A DNA stretch of 64,000 nucleotides from Streptomyces sp. DG2A-72 (GTDB lineage Bacteria; Actinomycetota; Actinomycetes; Streptomycetales; Streptomycetaceae). Positions within the stretch are counted from its first letter, which is position 1. The number at the start of each line of letters is the position of its first letter. Positions 17,193 to 25,357 of this stretch are shown here, one piece after another. The notes beneath the pieces are model-generated. The model worked only from the letters and a program-made list of their open reading frames with translations. It made no database searches and was not told where the DNA came from. The stretch lies in NCBI RefSeq assembly GCF_030499575.1, contig NZ_JASTLC010000001.1, positions 4,054,001-4,118,000 on the forward strand, written 5' to 3'. The translations under genes and the position numbers were made by a program.

Positions 17193-18686
17193 TCACTGCA
17201 GCAGGATCATCTTGCGGAGCAGGTCGAATCCCGCTCGTCCGTAGAGTTGCCTTTTGATCTTTTTGATGCGGTTCACGGCGCCTTCGGTGCCGCCGGAGCT
17301 CCAGTGCTGGGTGAGTCCGGCTGTCACGGCGTCGAGGTCCCGGAGCAGGTGGAGGGCGAAGTTGGTGAGGCCCGGCAGCTGACTGGCGTCAACGGCGTCG
17401 ATCCAGGCAGGGAGCGTGGGACCGAGGCGGTGGGCCATCATCTCGCCGAAGTCGCGGACGTGCCCCGCGGCAGCGTCCAACTCGGGGCAGCGGGCCAGTA
17501 CGCCCTTGAGTGCGGCGCGGTCTTCCTCGCTCAGGGCTGTGGGGTGACGGGTGAGCCAGCCGGTCACCTGCCGCACCGTCGGCGGTGGAGGCTGCGCCTG
17601 CGGCGGGGTGGCGCGCAGGGTGGCGATGTAGGCGCGGACCATCTGATAGGTGACGGGGGCGTTCTCGGCGAGGAGTTCGCGGTGCAGGAGGGTGACGTTC
17701 GAGCAGCCCGCGGCGAACCGCCTGTCCAGATAGGGCTTGTAGGCGTCCAGCCTGCTGGGCCGGGGGCGGTTCTCGCGGAGGGTGTCCTGCCAGTGCGCGG
17801 CGCGCGCGTAGCGCAGCACGGTGTTGAGCCCCCAGCCCAGGTGCCGGGCGATCGCCCGGCGCGAGTAGCCCTGCGCGAGCAACTCGTGGACCAGGGCATG
17901 CGCAGCCTTCTTGCGCTGAGCCCGTCTGCCGACCGGCTCCCGGTCGGCAGGCTCCGAGCCGTCCGGCGGAGTGCCGGCGCTCGCCAGCTTGAGTGGTGCC
18001 GGTGCTCGTAAGCACTCCCTGTGAGCGGCGACGCAGGTCTCCACGGCCCGGCCGAGGCCCTGCCACAGGTGAAACCGGTCGGCGACCTGGAGGGCATCGG
18101 GGGCGCCGAGCCGGGCGCCCTCGGCGTAGGCGCCCGCCCGGTCCCGGCAGATGATCTCCACGCCTGGGTGGGCAGTCAGCCATGCGGCCAGCGGTCCTGA
18201 TTCGCGTGTCGGGAGCACATCGACCACGCGATGGGTTTCTCCGCAAGTCAAGACGGTGGAGTAGGTCTGCCCCCGGCGGATCGCGAAGTCGTCCACACCC
18301 AGCACCCGCGGCGTGCTGAACTGCGGATCCGGCAGCGCCATGACCCTGCGCAACAAGGTCATCCGCCCTGCATCGAGACCCAGTTGGGCGGCCAGCCGGG
18401 CGCCGGCCCGTCCAGCCAGCGCGAGCCCGATGCGCTCCAGGGTGTGGTTGAGCCGAGTCGTGAACCGCGCGTACGGGGCGGTCAACTGGGTGAACAGCTC
18501 GGCGAACGTGCGGCGCGGGCAATCCGCCGCTCCGCAGATGAAACGCCGGACCGTCAACCAGATCACGACGCTCTGCTCACTGAGCGGGAGATCCTTCACT
18601 CTGCGCTGATAGCAGTCGTGCACTCGGTCCGAGAAGCGACCGCAGTCCGGACAGGCTGCCCCGGCCGCCCGGCCTCTCGCCACCAC
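17193..18686 (-). CDS. ISL3-family transposase, N-terminus frameshifted
   Basis: 497 residues open from GTG 18686. Starts at the zinc ribbon ACPDCGRFSDRVH ... CGAADCPRRTF; DDE residues appear in LGVDDFAIRRGQTY (D1), ICRDRAGAYAEG (D2) and WSSGGTEGAVNRIKKIKRQL (E), with an inserted helical region between D2 and E. The usual first 20-25 residues (IDDVDVEAVTAA) are in another frame just upstream; an extra base near 18700 separates them. Whether the shortened protein still works is unknown. Confidence 0.88.
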   Translation of the reverse strand: MVARGRAAGAACPDCGRFSDRVHDCYQRRVKDLPLSEQSVVIWLTVRRFICGAADCPRRTFAELFTQLTAPYARFTTRLNHTLERIGLALAGRAGARLAAQLGLDAGRMTLLRRVMALPDPQFSTPRVLGVDDFAIRRGQTYSTVLTCGETHRVVDVLPTRESGPLAAWLTAHPGVEIICRDRAGAYAEGARLGAPDALQVADRFHLWQGLGRAVETCVAAHRECLRAPAPLKLASAGTPPDGSEPADREPVGRRAQRKKAAHALVHELLAQGYSRRAIARHLGWGLNTVLRYARAAHWQDTLRENRPRPSRLDAYKPYLDRRFAAGCSNVTLLHRELLAENAPVTYQMVRAYIATLRATPPQAQPPPPTVRQVTGWLTRHPTALSEEDRAALKGVLARCPELDAAAGHVRDFGEMMAHRLGPTLPAWIDAVDASQLPGLTNFALHLLRDLDAVTAGLTQHWSSGGTEGAVNRIKKIKRQLYGRAGFDLLRKMILLQ

Positions 18687-18960
18687 ATCGACCGTTGCCG
18701 AAGGCAGCGGTCACCGCCTCGACGTCCACGTCGTCGATCCCGTCGAACACGAGAGAGTCCCAAAACGATGCATCGGCCAGCATGACCAGCACCGTCACCG
18801 CCCACAGCCGACCACGGCGGATACGAGCAGAGACCTGACGGAGCGTCACTTTCGCCTGCCAGACGACAAGGCGTACGCGGTCTCACGCGAATCCAACCCC
18901 TCGCAATCGAACACCGGGGTGACGCTCCGCGACCGGTCCCCAAGATCTGTGCCAGAGCCC

Positions 18961-19153
18961 AGCATTCACGGTCAAAGCCAAACGTGCGGGGCCGGTGTGA
19001 CAAATGTGGCGCCGCCTATCGCCCGCCGGACACCCCACGCCCCGCACAGCTCCGCCCGCCCCGCACCTGCCGTCTGCCGCCGAGCCGACCCGGCGTGCCG
19101 CCCCTCCGCCGGCGCGCACCCCAGCCCCCACCGGCCGTTGGCCGCTAAGCCCA
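18961..19153. other. Non-coding right flank of the ISL3 element
   Basis: C-rich DNA with proline/arginine-only translations and irregular third positions. I see no gene; it grades into the direct repeats. Confidence 0.6.
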
Positions 19154-19338
19154 CCGACGTGCCGCCACCCGACTGACGCGCCCCACCCACTCACCGTCAG
19201 CCGCCAAGCCGGCCCGGCGTGCCACCACCCCACCCCCCGACCGCACACCGCCAAACCCACCCGACGTGCCGCCACCCGACTGACGCGCCCCACCCACTCA
19301 CCGTCAGCCGCCAAGCCGGCCCGGCGTGCCACCACCCC
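19154..19338. repeat. 78-bp direct repeat, 107-bp period
   Basis: 19154-19231 and 19261-19338 are identical by eye. A shorter third partial copy of the following segment (CCGACCGCAC..CGCCAAACCCACC) continues to about 19386. The unit contains Streptomyces-like GTGCCGCCACCCGACTG. No coding sense in either strand. Confidence 0.85.
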
Positions 19339-19497
19339 GCCCACACGCCCCACCCCCCCCGACCGCACGCCGCCAAACCCACCCGGCGTGCAGGCGAGAC
19401 GCAACCGCGCCCCGCCACCCCGGCCAGCCGCTCCACCCACCCGACACGGAGCCGACCCGGCCACCCACCTCTCCGGGCCGCCCGCTCGCTTCCAACC

Positions 19498-19596
19498 CGT
19501 GCTGGAGCGAGCCGAGTCAAGGGTGGCCCGGAGGGCCATCGGCGCAGCCGACGCGTAGCGCAGCGGAGCGCCCTTTACTCGGCTCGCGGAAGCACG
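19498..19596. repeat. Large imperfect inverted repeat
   Basis: 26-base arms 19498-19523 and 19571-19596 pair at 22 positions around GCGAGCCGAGT; the 47-base interior holds smaller dyads (GGCCCGGAGGGCC). It resembles a palindromic sequence I recall as frequent between Streptomyces genes and lies 108 bases past the end of the surface-protein operon, where it could also terminate that transcript. Confidence 0.8.
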
Positions 19597-19703
19597 ACAC
19601 TGCCAAAGAAGCGGGCGGCCCCACGGCCACATCACCAGCAAGGGTGCCGTTAGATGCCGTTAGCTGCCGTGCCGTTAGCTGCCGATACCCCCTTCACTCC
19701 CCC

Positions 19704-21107
19704 TCACCGCAAACGCCACCCCGGCATGAACGTGAACACCGCACCGCCCAGCAACACAGCGGTCCCCGCCACCAACCCCAGGGCCTTCAGCGTGCTGTGG
19801 TCGTCGGAGCCGGTGGCGGCCAGGCCACCATCCGTCGACGACGAACCGCCGCCGGAAGCCGAACCGGAACCGGAACCGCCGGAGCCCGAGCCGCCGCCCG
19901 AAGCGCCGCTTGCCTGTTCTGTCGTGTCCAGGGTGAGGGAGACCTCCGACTTGGTCGGCGTGCATGTCGTCGTCGTGCCCAGGGCCTCGACGGTCAGGAC
20001 GCCCGGTGACAGCGTCGTCTCACCGCTCGCGCCCGGCTTGTACGTGCCGGTGAGGTCCGGGATCTCGATCGGGTCGCCGGACTTGATGGGCTCGGCGTTG
20101 GTGGGGCCCTCGACATGGACCGTGCCGGTGTCGGCGCCGCCCAGGGCCACCTCCATGGACGGTTTGACCGAGTCGGCCGGGATGTCGGCGGGGCTGTCCA
20201 TCACGGACTTCTTGAACTGCACGGTGAGGTCGAAACTGCCGCCGTTCTTCTTGGCGTTGATCTGGACCGGCGAGGTCGCCTCCTTGTCCCCGATCGGCGT
20301 CTTGCACTCGTACGGGACCTGGACCTCCTTGCCGGTGAAGTCGGTCTGGCCACCGCCTCCGCCCGTGCTGGAGCCGCCGGTGTCGGAACCGCCAGTGCCG
20401 GAGCCGCCCCCGACGTCACCGCCGGTCTCGCTCTCACTGGGCGACGGCGATGAGGATCCCGTCGGCAGACCGGTCGGCAGCGTCGGTAGCCCCGTAGGCA
20501 ACCCTCCAGTCGTACCGCCCGAACTCCCGCCCCCGTCCGTCACCTTGATGGTCGCGGCCTTCTGCACCGTCTCCTTCGGCGAGCACTTGGTGTCCGTGGA
20601 GATCGGCTTGTTGACGTTGATGTTGTACGCGTCCGGAGTCAGCGTCACCTCACCCGCCGCCGTGAGCTTCAGCTTGCCCTTCATGTCGGACAGCTTCATG
20701 TCGCTGTTCTTGGGGATCGGCGGGTTGGTCCGCGTGCCCTCCATCGCGATGTCCCCGGTCTGGGCGCCGGCCGCCTTGAGGGTCCCGGTCGGCTGGACGG
20801 TGTCCTTCTCCAGGTCGAGGATGTCGGGGTTCTTGGAGGCGGCCTGGACGAACTTCCAGGTGATCTCGACCTCGTCGCCGACCTTGGCCTCGGCGGGCGC
20901 GGTGATCTCCACCTTGGTGGTCCCCTGGACCGGCGGCAGCCCCGAGATCGACGGCGGGATGCACTCGGTCGCGTACGACACCTCGGCGGCCTGCGCGGGC
21001 GTCGCGGCGACGCCGATCAGGATGCCCGCGCCGCACAGCATCATGGCGACGCCCGCCGCACCCGTTCTGCGGCCGCGGGCCGGTGTGACTCTCCTCGGCT
21101 TGCTCAC
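19704..21107 (-). CDS. Two-domain DUF6801-like surface protein with LAATG tail
   Basis: 467 residues from GTG 21107, which overlaps the upstream stop (GTGA). Signal peptide to about residue 41 (ATPAQAA). Two beta-rich modules (about 42-180 and 255-400), each with a Cys near its start and end (TECIPP..DTKCSP; YECKTPIGD..TTTTCTP), are separated by a Gly/Ser/Thr/Pro linker. The C-terminus has LAATGSDDH, a hydrophobic segment and a short basic tail, like substrates of class E sortase (LAxTG). The second module is clearly related to the product of 23126-23809. Function unknown; probably wall-anchored. Confidence 0.82.
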   Translation of the reverse strand: MSKPRRVTPARGRRTGAAGVAMMLCGAGILIGVAATPAQAAEVSYATECIPPSISGLPPVQGTTKVEITAPAEAKVGDEVEITWKFVQAASKNPDILDLEKDTVQPTGTLKAAGAQTGDIAMEGTRTNPPIPKNSDMKLSDMKGKLKLTAAGEVTLTPDAYNINVNKPISTDTKCSPKETVQKAATIKVTDGGGSSGGTTGGLPTGLPTLPTGLPTGSSSPSPSESETGGDVGGGSGTGGSDTGGSSTGGGGGQTDFTGKEVQVPYECKTPIGDKEATSPVQINAKKNGGSFDLTVQFKKSVMDSPADIPADSVKPSMEVALGGADTGTVHVEGPTNAEPIKSGDPIEIPDLTGTYKPGASGETTLSPGVLTVEALGTTTTCTPTKSEVSLTLDTTEQASGASGGGSGSGGSGSGSASGGGSSSTDGGLAATGSDDHSTLKALGLVAGTAVLLGGAVFTFMPGWRLR

Positions 21108-22183
21108 GTCTGTCCCTTCCTGGTGGGAGTCGTAGGACTCGTCGGGCTGTCGTCGTGCGGTGCGGAGAGCGGACCGGCCGTGCCCGGATCGGAGTCCGGG
21201 GTGAACCACGGCAGGGTGGTGGTCGAGGCGGCAGGGGAGGGAACGTCTTCCGAAGGGCTCAACTTCGGGAGGCGAAAGATGAGTTCGGGCATACGAATGC
21301 GTGCGCGGCCGGTGCTGCGACGCGGCCGTACCCGGTCCACCACCGCCATCCCGACGCGGAACACCGCCGCCGGTACGACCAGGCAGACCAGGACCCAGAA
21401 CAGGGTCACGCCCCACGGGCGGCCCACGCCCCAGGGCTGCTCGGCGAGGACCTTCCCGCCGTACTTCAGCGACACGGTGTAGTCGCCGTGCGCGCCGCCG
21501 GACAGCTCGACCGGCAGCTCGATACGGGCCTTCCGGCCGGGCTCGACGGTGCCGCGCCACTGCTGGTCCTGCCACTCGGGCGCGAACACGCCGTGCGCGG
21601 TGCCGACCTGGAAGACCGGGTTCTTGATGGCGGACGTGCCGACGTTGCCGACGGTGAAGACAAGCGTGCGCGTGGGCGGCGCCCCGAACCAGGTGAGCAG
21701 CCCGCCGGCCCCGTCGAGCCGCGTGTCCGTCAGCACCGACAGCCGGCCTCCGGCCGCCTCCGCGGGCAACGGCTCCACGGCATGCCCGGCGACCTGGAAG
21801 ATCGCGTCGGCCTCCGCCTTCGCCCCGGTCACGGTGGCGACATGCACCACGCACGGGCACGGCACGGGCGGCTCCGCGACCGGCAGTTTCCGCTCGAACC
21901 GCCCCTCACCGTCCGTCGTCACCGCCCTCCCGTCCGCGTTGGCACAGGAGTTGGTCCCGCCGACGACGCCCCGGGACGGCACGGACTGCCCGCAGATCAG
22001 GATCATCAGCAGCGCCCGCTCCCGCCAGCCGCTCCCGGTGACAGTGATCGAACCCCCGGTCCCCGCCTGCGACTTTGACAGCTTGACCGCGGGCTTCTCC
22101 GCCGCGGCCGAGGGTGCCAGCAACAGCGCGAGCACCGCAACCAGCACCGCGACCAGCACCGGAAACCGCACCTTGCCCCTCAC
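21104..22183 (-). CDS. Membrane-anchored surface protein of the DUF6801 operon
   Basis: 359 residues from GTG 22183, overlapping the previous stop. Signal peptide to about residue 28, an Ig-like segment (SITVTGSGWRERALL) with paired cysteines, a second beta domain (RTLVFTVGNVGTSAIKNPVF), one membrane helix (about 258-282) and a roughly 75-residue Ser/Thr/Pro-rich cytoplasmic tail. The family is not one I can name. Overlaps on both sides show it is made together with its neighbours. Confidence 0.75.
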   Translation of the reverse strand: MRGKVRFPVLVAVLVAVLALLLAPSAAAEKPAVKLSKSQAGTGGSITVTGSGWRERALLMILICGQSVPSRGVVGGTNSCANADGRAVTTDGEGRFERKLPVAEPPVPCPCVVHVATVTGAKAEADAIFQVAGHAVEPLPAEAAGGRLSVLTDTRLDGAGGLLTWFGAPPTRTLVFTVGNVGTSAIKNPVFQVGTAHGVFAPEWQDQQWRGTVEPGRKARIELPVELSGGAHGDYTVSLKYGGKVLAEQPWGVGRPWGVTLFWVLVCLVVPAAVFRVGMAVVDRVRPRRSTGRARIRMPELIFRLPKLSPSEDVPSPAASTTTLPWFTPDSDPGTAGPLSAPHDDSPTSPTTPTRKGQT

Positions 22184-23037
22184 GTCACCGCTCCCGTCAA
22201 CTCGACTTCCGTACGCGGGGATTCGGACACGTCACCGTCTTCGGCCGTACGGCGCCGCCAACGTCGTACGACTGCCGGCGCGGCGCCTGCCACCCCAGCG
22301 GCCAGTCCCCCTGCCACCGCACCCCACGGCACGCACCACACCGACGCCCCCGCCTCGTCCCGCGCCCCGCCCGCCGCCGTCACCGTCAGTCGCACGTCCA
22401 CCGAGTCGAGGGCAGGGCGGTCGGGCCAGGGCTCGGTGAGTTCGATGCGGCGGCCGGGGGCCAGTTCGACGGGGAGGGTGCGCGGGGCGCGGTCGAGGAC
22501 GCGGCGGCCGAAGACGCCGTCGGCGCGGACGGCGAGCGTCGGCACGAGGGCGGTCGTACCGCGATTGACCAGCTCGTACGAGATGCCGTCGGCGCCCACC
22601 GCCACGTGCTCGACGGTCAGCGCGGAGAGCTTCGGCCCGACGGCCCGCAGCCGCAGCGCGACCGTCCTGGACCGCCCGTCGCCGTCATCCGCGACGATCG
22701 AGCCCGCCAGATCGCCGGGCGCGGCCCCCGTCGGAACGCTCACCGTGAAGGGAACGTCGGCGCGGGTACGAGCGGGCACCCGCACCGACCCGTCGGCGAA
22801 GGCGACCGCGACCCCGGTCCCCCGCAGCCGCACGGTGACCGGCTGCCCCCTCCGGTTGATCACGGACACCGTGTCCTGGAGGACCGCCCCGGGCGCACCC
22901 TCGGCGTAGAAGGACGGCCGCCCACCGCCGGAGGGCGCGAGGGACCAGTCATCGGCGGAGGAGGCAGCGGACGCGGCGGGGGCGGCACCCGACAACACCA
23001 GCACGGCAAGGATCAGGACACGGAAGGCGGACGACAT
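22180..23037 (-). CDS. DUF916/WxL-operon-like membrane protein
   Basis: 285 residues from ATG 23037 (GGAG 7 bases upstream; an ATG 12 bases earlier lacks a site). Signal peptide, then a beta domain with PGAVLQDTVSVINRRGQPVT, a pattern like the DUF916 surface proteins that accompany WxL proteins in Firmicutes, a membrane helix near 240-260 and an Arg-rich tail. Inferred role: membrane partner holding the secreted operon proteins. The similarity is at motif level and needs a profile search. Confidence 0.68.
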   Translation of the reverse strand: MSSAFRVLILAVLVLSGAAPAASAASSADDWSLAPSGGGRPSFYAEGAPGAVLQDTVSVINRRGQPVTVRLRGTGVAVAFADGSVRVPARTRADVPFTVSVPTGAAPGDLAGSIVADDGDGRSRTVALRLRAVGPKLSALTVEHVAVGADGISYELVNRGTTALVPTLAVRADGVFGRRVLDRAPRTLPVELAPGRRIELTEPWPDRPALDSVDVRLTVTAAGGARDEAGASVWCVPWGAVAGGLAAGVAGAAPAVVRRWRRRTAEDGDVSESPRTEVELTGAVT

Positions 23038-23125
23038 CGGCGGCTCCATCCCAAAGGGGCGGCGCGCAGCGCCTCGTTGAGGGGTGGCGGTCGGGCGACG
23101 GGCGGGCGTACGGCACAGACGGCGG

Positions 23126-23809
23126 TCAGCGCGCCGTCTGATTCCTCCGTGTCAGCCACAGCACACCGGCCGCCCCGGTCAGCAGCACCGTGCCGCCGAG
23201 GGTGCCGAGGGCGATGGCCGAGTCCTCGGGGCCGGTCTGCGGGAGTTCGGAGCCTGAGTCGGAGCCGGAGCCGGACTGGGTGGAGCCGGAGGCGCCCGCG
23301 GCGGCCGTGACGTCGAGGGTCAGGGAGGGGCCGGGGCTGTTGGACGGCGTGCAGGTCGTCGTCGTACCGAGCGCCTTGATGGTGAGGATCCCTGCCGTGA
23401 AGGTGACCTTGCCGGTCTTCTTCGGGGTGTAGGTGCCCGTCAAGTCACTGATCTTGATCGGGGTGTCGGCGGGGATGGCTTCCTGGTTGGCGGGCCCGGT
23501 GACGTTCATCGTGCCGCTGTCGGCACCGCCCAGCTTGATGGTGGCGCTCGGGTTCATCGCGCCCTTGCCCAGTTCGACCGGGCTGGACGAGACACCCTTC
23601 TGCCACGACATCGTGATCTTGTAGCCGCTGCCGCTCTTGACGCCCTTGATGTCGATCGGCGAGACGGCACTCTTGTCCCCGATCGGTGTCTTGCACTGGT
23701 AGTTCACGTCCACGACCTCGGCCCGGGCTGCGGGGGCGGCCATCAGCACCGCCGAGCCGGCCAGGGCCGCGACGGACGCGAGCGCGGCGGTTCGTTTCCG
23801 GTACGACAC
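23126..23809 (-). CDS. Single-domain DUF6801-like protein with LPQTG sorting signal
   Basis: 227 residues from GTG 23809, chosen for GAGGGAG 8 bases upstream. Signal peptide to about 30 (AAPAARA), one beta module with YQCKTPIGDKSAVSPI at its start and GTTTTCTPS at its end, a Ser/Gly linker, then LPQTGPED, a hydrophobic helix and RRNQTAR: a complete sortase signal. First gene of the operon; 88 bases separate it from the next gene. Confidence 0.85.
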   Translation of the reverse strand: MSYRKRTAALASVAALAGSAVLMAAPAARAEVVDVNYQCKTPIGDKSAVSPIDIKGVKSGSGYKITMSWQKGVSSSPVELGKGAMNPSATIKLGGADSGTMNVTGPANQEAIPADTPIKISDLTGTYTPKKTGKVTFTAGILTIKALGTTTTCTPSNSPGPSLTLDVTAAAGASGSTQSGSGSDSGSELPQTGPEDSAIALGTLGGTVLLTGAAGVLWLTRRNQTAR

Positions 23810-23931
23810 GATTCCGCTCCCTCTCAAGTTCCTGACGGCACATCAGATCGAGCCGTCAAGGTACGCCCGGCCGTGAAAGGAGGGAAGACAAAGGAGGTGT
23901 TGGAAATGTGCCGAAGCGAAAGCGCCCCGTT

Positions 23932-23949
23932 AGGGGCGCGGGGAACTGC
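23932..23949 (-). terminator. Hairpin GCGCCCC-GTTA-GGGGCGC
   Basis: Perfect 7-bp stem with GTTA loop, 54 bases past the end of the anti-sigma kinase gene. The sequence around it (to about 24000) matches an intergenic motif I recall as common in Streptomyces. Confidence 0.75.
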
Positions 23950-24002
23950 GCGACCAGCCACGAAGAACCCGCAGCCACGCGACAACCGAAGCCCTACGGC
24001 GA

Positions 24003-24524
24003 TTAGGCGGGCGCGCCCAACTCGGCCCAGACGGTCTTACCCGCGACGCCCGGAGTCCGTACAACCCCCCAGTCCAGACAAAGCCGCTGCACGATGAACA
24101 TCCCATGCCCACCCGGCCGCCCCGCACGATGCGGAGTCCGGGGCGACGGCTGCCCCGCCCCCCGATCCGACACCTCGACCCGGATCACCTTGTTGTCACA
24201 CGCGATCCACAACTCGTCCGGCCCTTCGGCATGCAGACACGCATTGGTGACCAACTCGGACACAACAAGCAGCACATCCTCAGCCGCCGCCCGCTGATCC
24301 GCGGTAGCGGCCGGCATCCAGCCCCACGCATACAACGCCTGCCGAGTGAAGTCGCGCGCCAGCGGAACAACCCCACTCTCGCCGCCGAAGCTGAGCCGAC
24401 GGACCTGACGCCCGGCAGACGGCACGGACGCGCCCTCCTCGGGCACCCCGGAAACGCCGGAGGCCTCCGCGCCGCTCGGCTCACGGCCGCGGTCGCCCGG
24501 CGAGTGGGGCCGGGTGGTGCTCAT
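24003..24524 (-). CDS. Anti-sigma factor kinase (GHKL ATPase)
   Basis: 173 residues. Serine-protein-kinase-type ATPase that binds either a sigma factor or its STAS antagonist. N-box VVSELVTNACLHAEG, G1 VSDRGAGQP and GGHGMFIVQRLCLDWG are visible; the N-terminal 40 residues are low complexity. Downstream of the STAS gene (same strand) and divergent from the sigma gene. In S. coelicolor the SigI module is reported to use anti-sigma PrsI and anti-anti-sigma ArsI; this is the likely PrsI counterpart, an inference from gene order. Confidence 0.85.
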   Translation of the reverse strand: MSTTRPHSPGDRGREPSGAEASGVSGVPEEGASVPSAGRQVRRLSFGGESGVVPLARDFTRQALYAWGWMPAATADQRAAAEDVLLVVSELVTNACLHAEGPDELWIACDNKVIRVEVSDRGAGQPSPRTPHRAGRPGGHGMFIVQRLCLDWGVVRTPGVAGKTVWAELGAPA

Positions 24525-24673
24525 CAGCGCTTCACCTCACCGATTCACCAGTTCACGATTCAAAAGTCACTACAAGGTCAGTACGGCTGTACGGGCAGTA
24601 CGCGTTTCTCCTGCCCTGCCGGACCGGGGGAACACCCCCGTCTTCAGCCACAGCGGCGGTGCGGAGGGTGCGA

Positions 24674-24703
24674 CGCCCCGAAACCGCCGGTCCCGAAGGG
24701 GCG
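24674..24703. repeat. Hairpin between the STAS and anti-sigma genes
   Basis: CGCCCC/GGGGCG arms with CGAA and CCGAA flanks inside the 203-base gap. It could attenuate or terminate the STAS transcript before the kinase gene. Confidence 0.4.
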
Positions 24704-24727
24704 GGCGGGGCGCTCATACCGGCCGAT

Positions 24728-25105
24728 TCAGCCGGTCGGGTCGGCCAGGGCCGCCTCGATCGAGTCATGCACGGTGAAGACCGCTTCGGCCCCCGTGATT
24801 TCGAACACACGCGCCACCACGGGCAGCATCCCGGCGAGATGTACGCCACCTCCGGCGGCCTCCGCCTTGAGTCGCGCACCGAGGAGCACATTGAGCCCGG
24901 TCGAGTCGCAGAACTCCAGACGCGAGCAGTCGACGACCAGCCTGCTGAATCCTTTGGCCAGACACTCTTCGAGTGGCTCACGCAACAAATCGGCGGTGTG
25001 GTGATCCAGCTCACCCGCCGGGGTCACGACGGCACTGGGGCCCTCTTCCCTGACCTCCACCAAAAGCCGGCCAGACTGTGCGCTGCCGACCGTGCCGCGG
25101 TCCAT
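24728..25105 (-). CDS. STAS-domain anti-sigma factor antagonist
   Basis: 125 residues. SpoIIAA/BldG-type: GELDHHTADLLREPL then VVDCSRLEFCDSTGLNVLL, where the Ser of DSTG is the residue phosphorylated by the cognate kinase. The unphosphorylated form frees the sigma factor by binding the kinase. Divergent from the sigma gene with a 252-base gap. Confidence 0.9.
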   Translation of the reverse strand: MDRGTVGSAQSGRLLVEVREEGPSAVVTPAGELDHHTADLLREPLEECLAKGFSRLVVDCSRLEFCDSTGLNVLLGARLKAEAAGGGVHLAGMLPVVARVFEITGAEAVFTVHDSIEAALADPTG

Positions 25106-25357
25106 GCCGTCTCTCTCTCCCGACGTCGTGACTGCTGACTGACGCCCTCGAACACTACGCCTTCCCTACGCCCTCCGACACCCGAACATCCGCCCAGAAT
25201 CGGACATTTCCCCACAGAACGCACTTGCGGGAGGCTCGGTAAACCGGGTAGGGCTAGTAGAGACACGAAACCAAACACGGCCGGCTTTGGAGGCGCCGCA
25301 CACCGCAGTGCACGCACAGGCTTCGGCAGCCATATGCCGAGAACGATGGAGGACATC

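Larger units (their letters stand above)
16321..18960. mobile_element. ISL3-family insertion sequence with a methyltransferase passenger gene
   Basis: Imperfect terminal inverted repeats of about 47 bp, 16321-16367 and 18914-18960, match at 42 of 47 positions; each contains TGGCACAGATCTTGGGGAC. They enclose an ISL3 transposase and, between it and the left end, a class I methyltransferase on the same strand, giving 2640 bp. Typical ISL3 elements are 1.3-1.6 kb; longer ones with passenger genes are known. The 8-base flanks (TAGTTGGT and AGCATTCA) are not a target duplication, so insertion may be old or rearranged. Confidence 0.88.

Noticed and set aside
16313..18968. 8-bp target duplication of the ISL3 element
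   Set aside because: Flanking octamers differ (TAGTTGGT and AGCATTCA) in every register tried.
19004..19558. Proline-rich 184-residue frame over the repeats
   Set aside because: Composition follows the C-rich repeat; no third-position bias and no start site.
25234..25260. SigB-type promoter before the sigma gene
   Set aside because: A GGGTAG is present near 25246 but I could not find a matching upstream element at the right distance.
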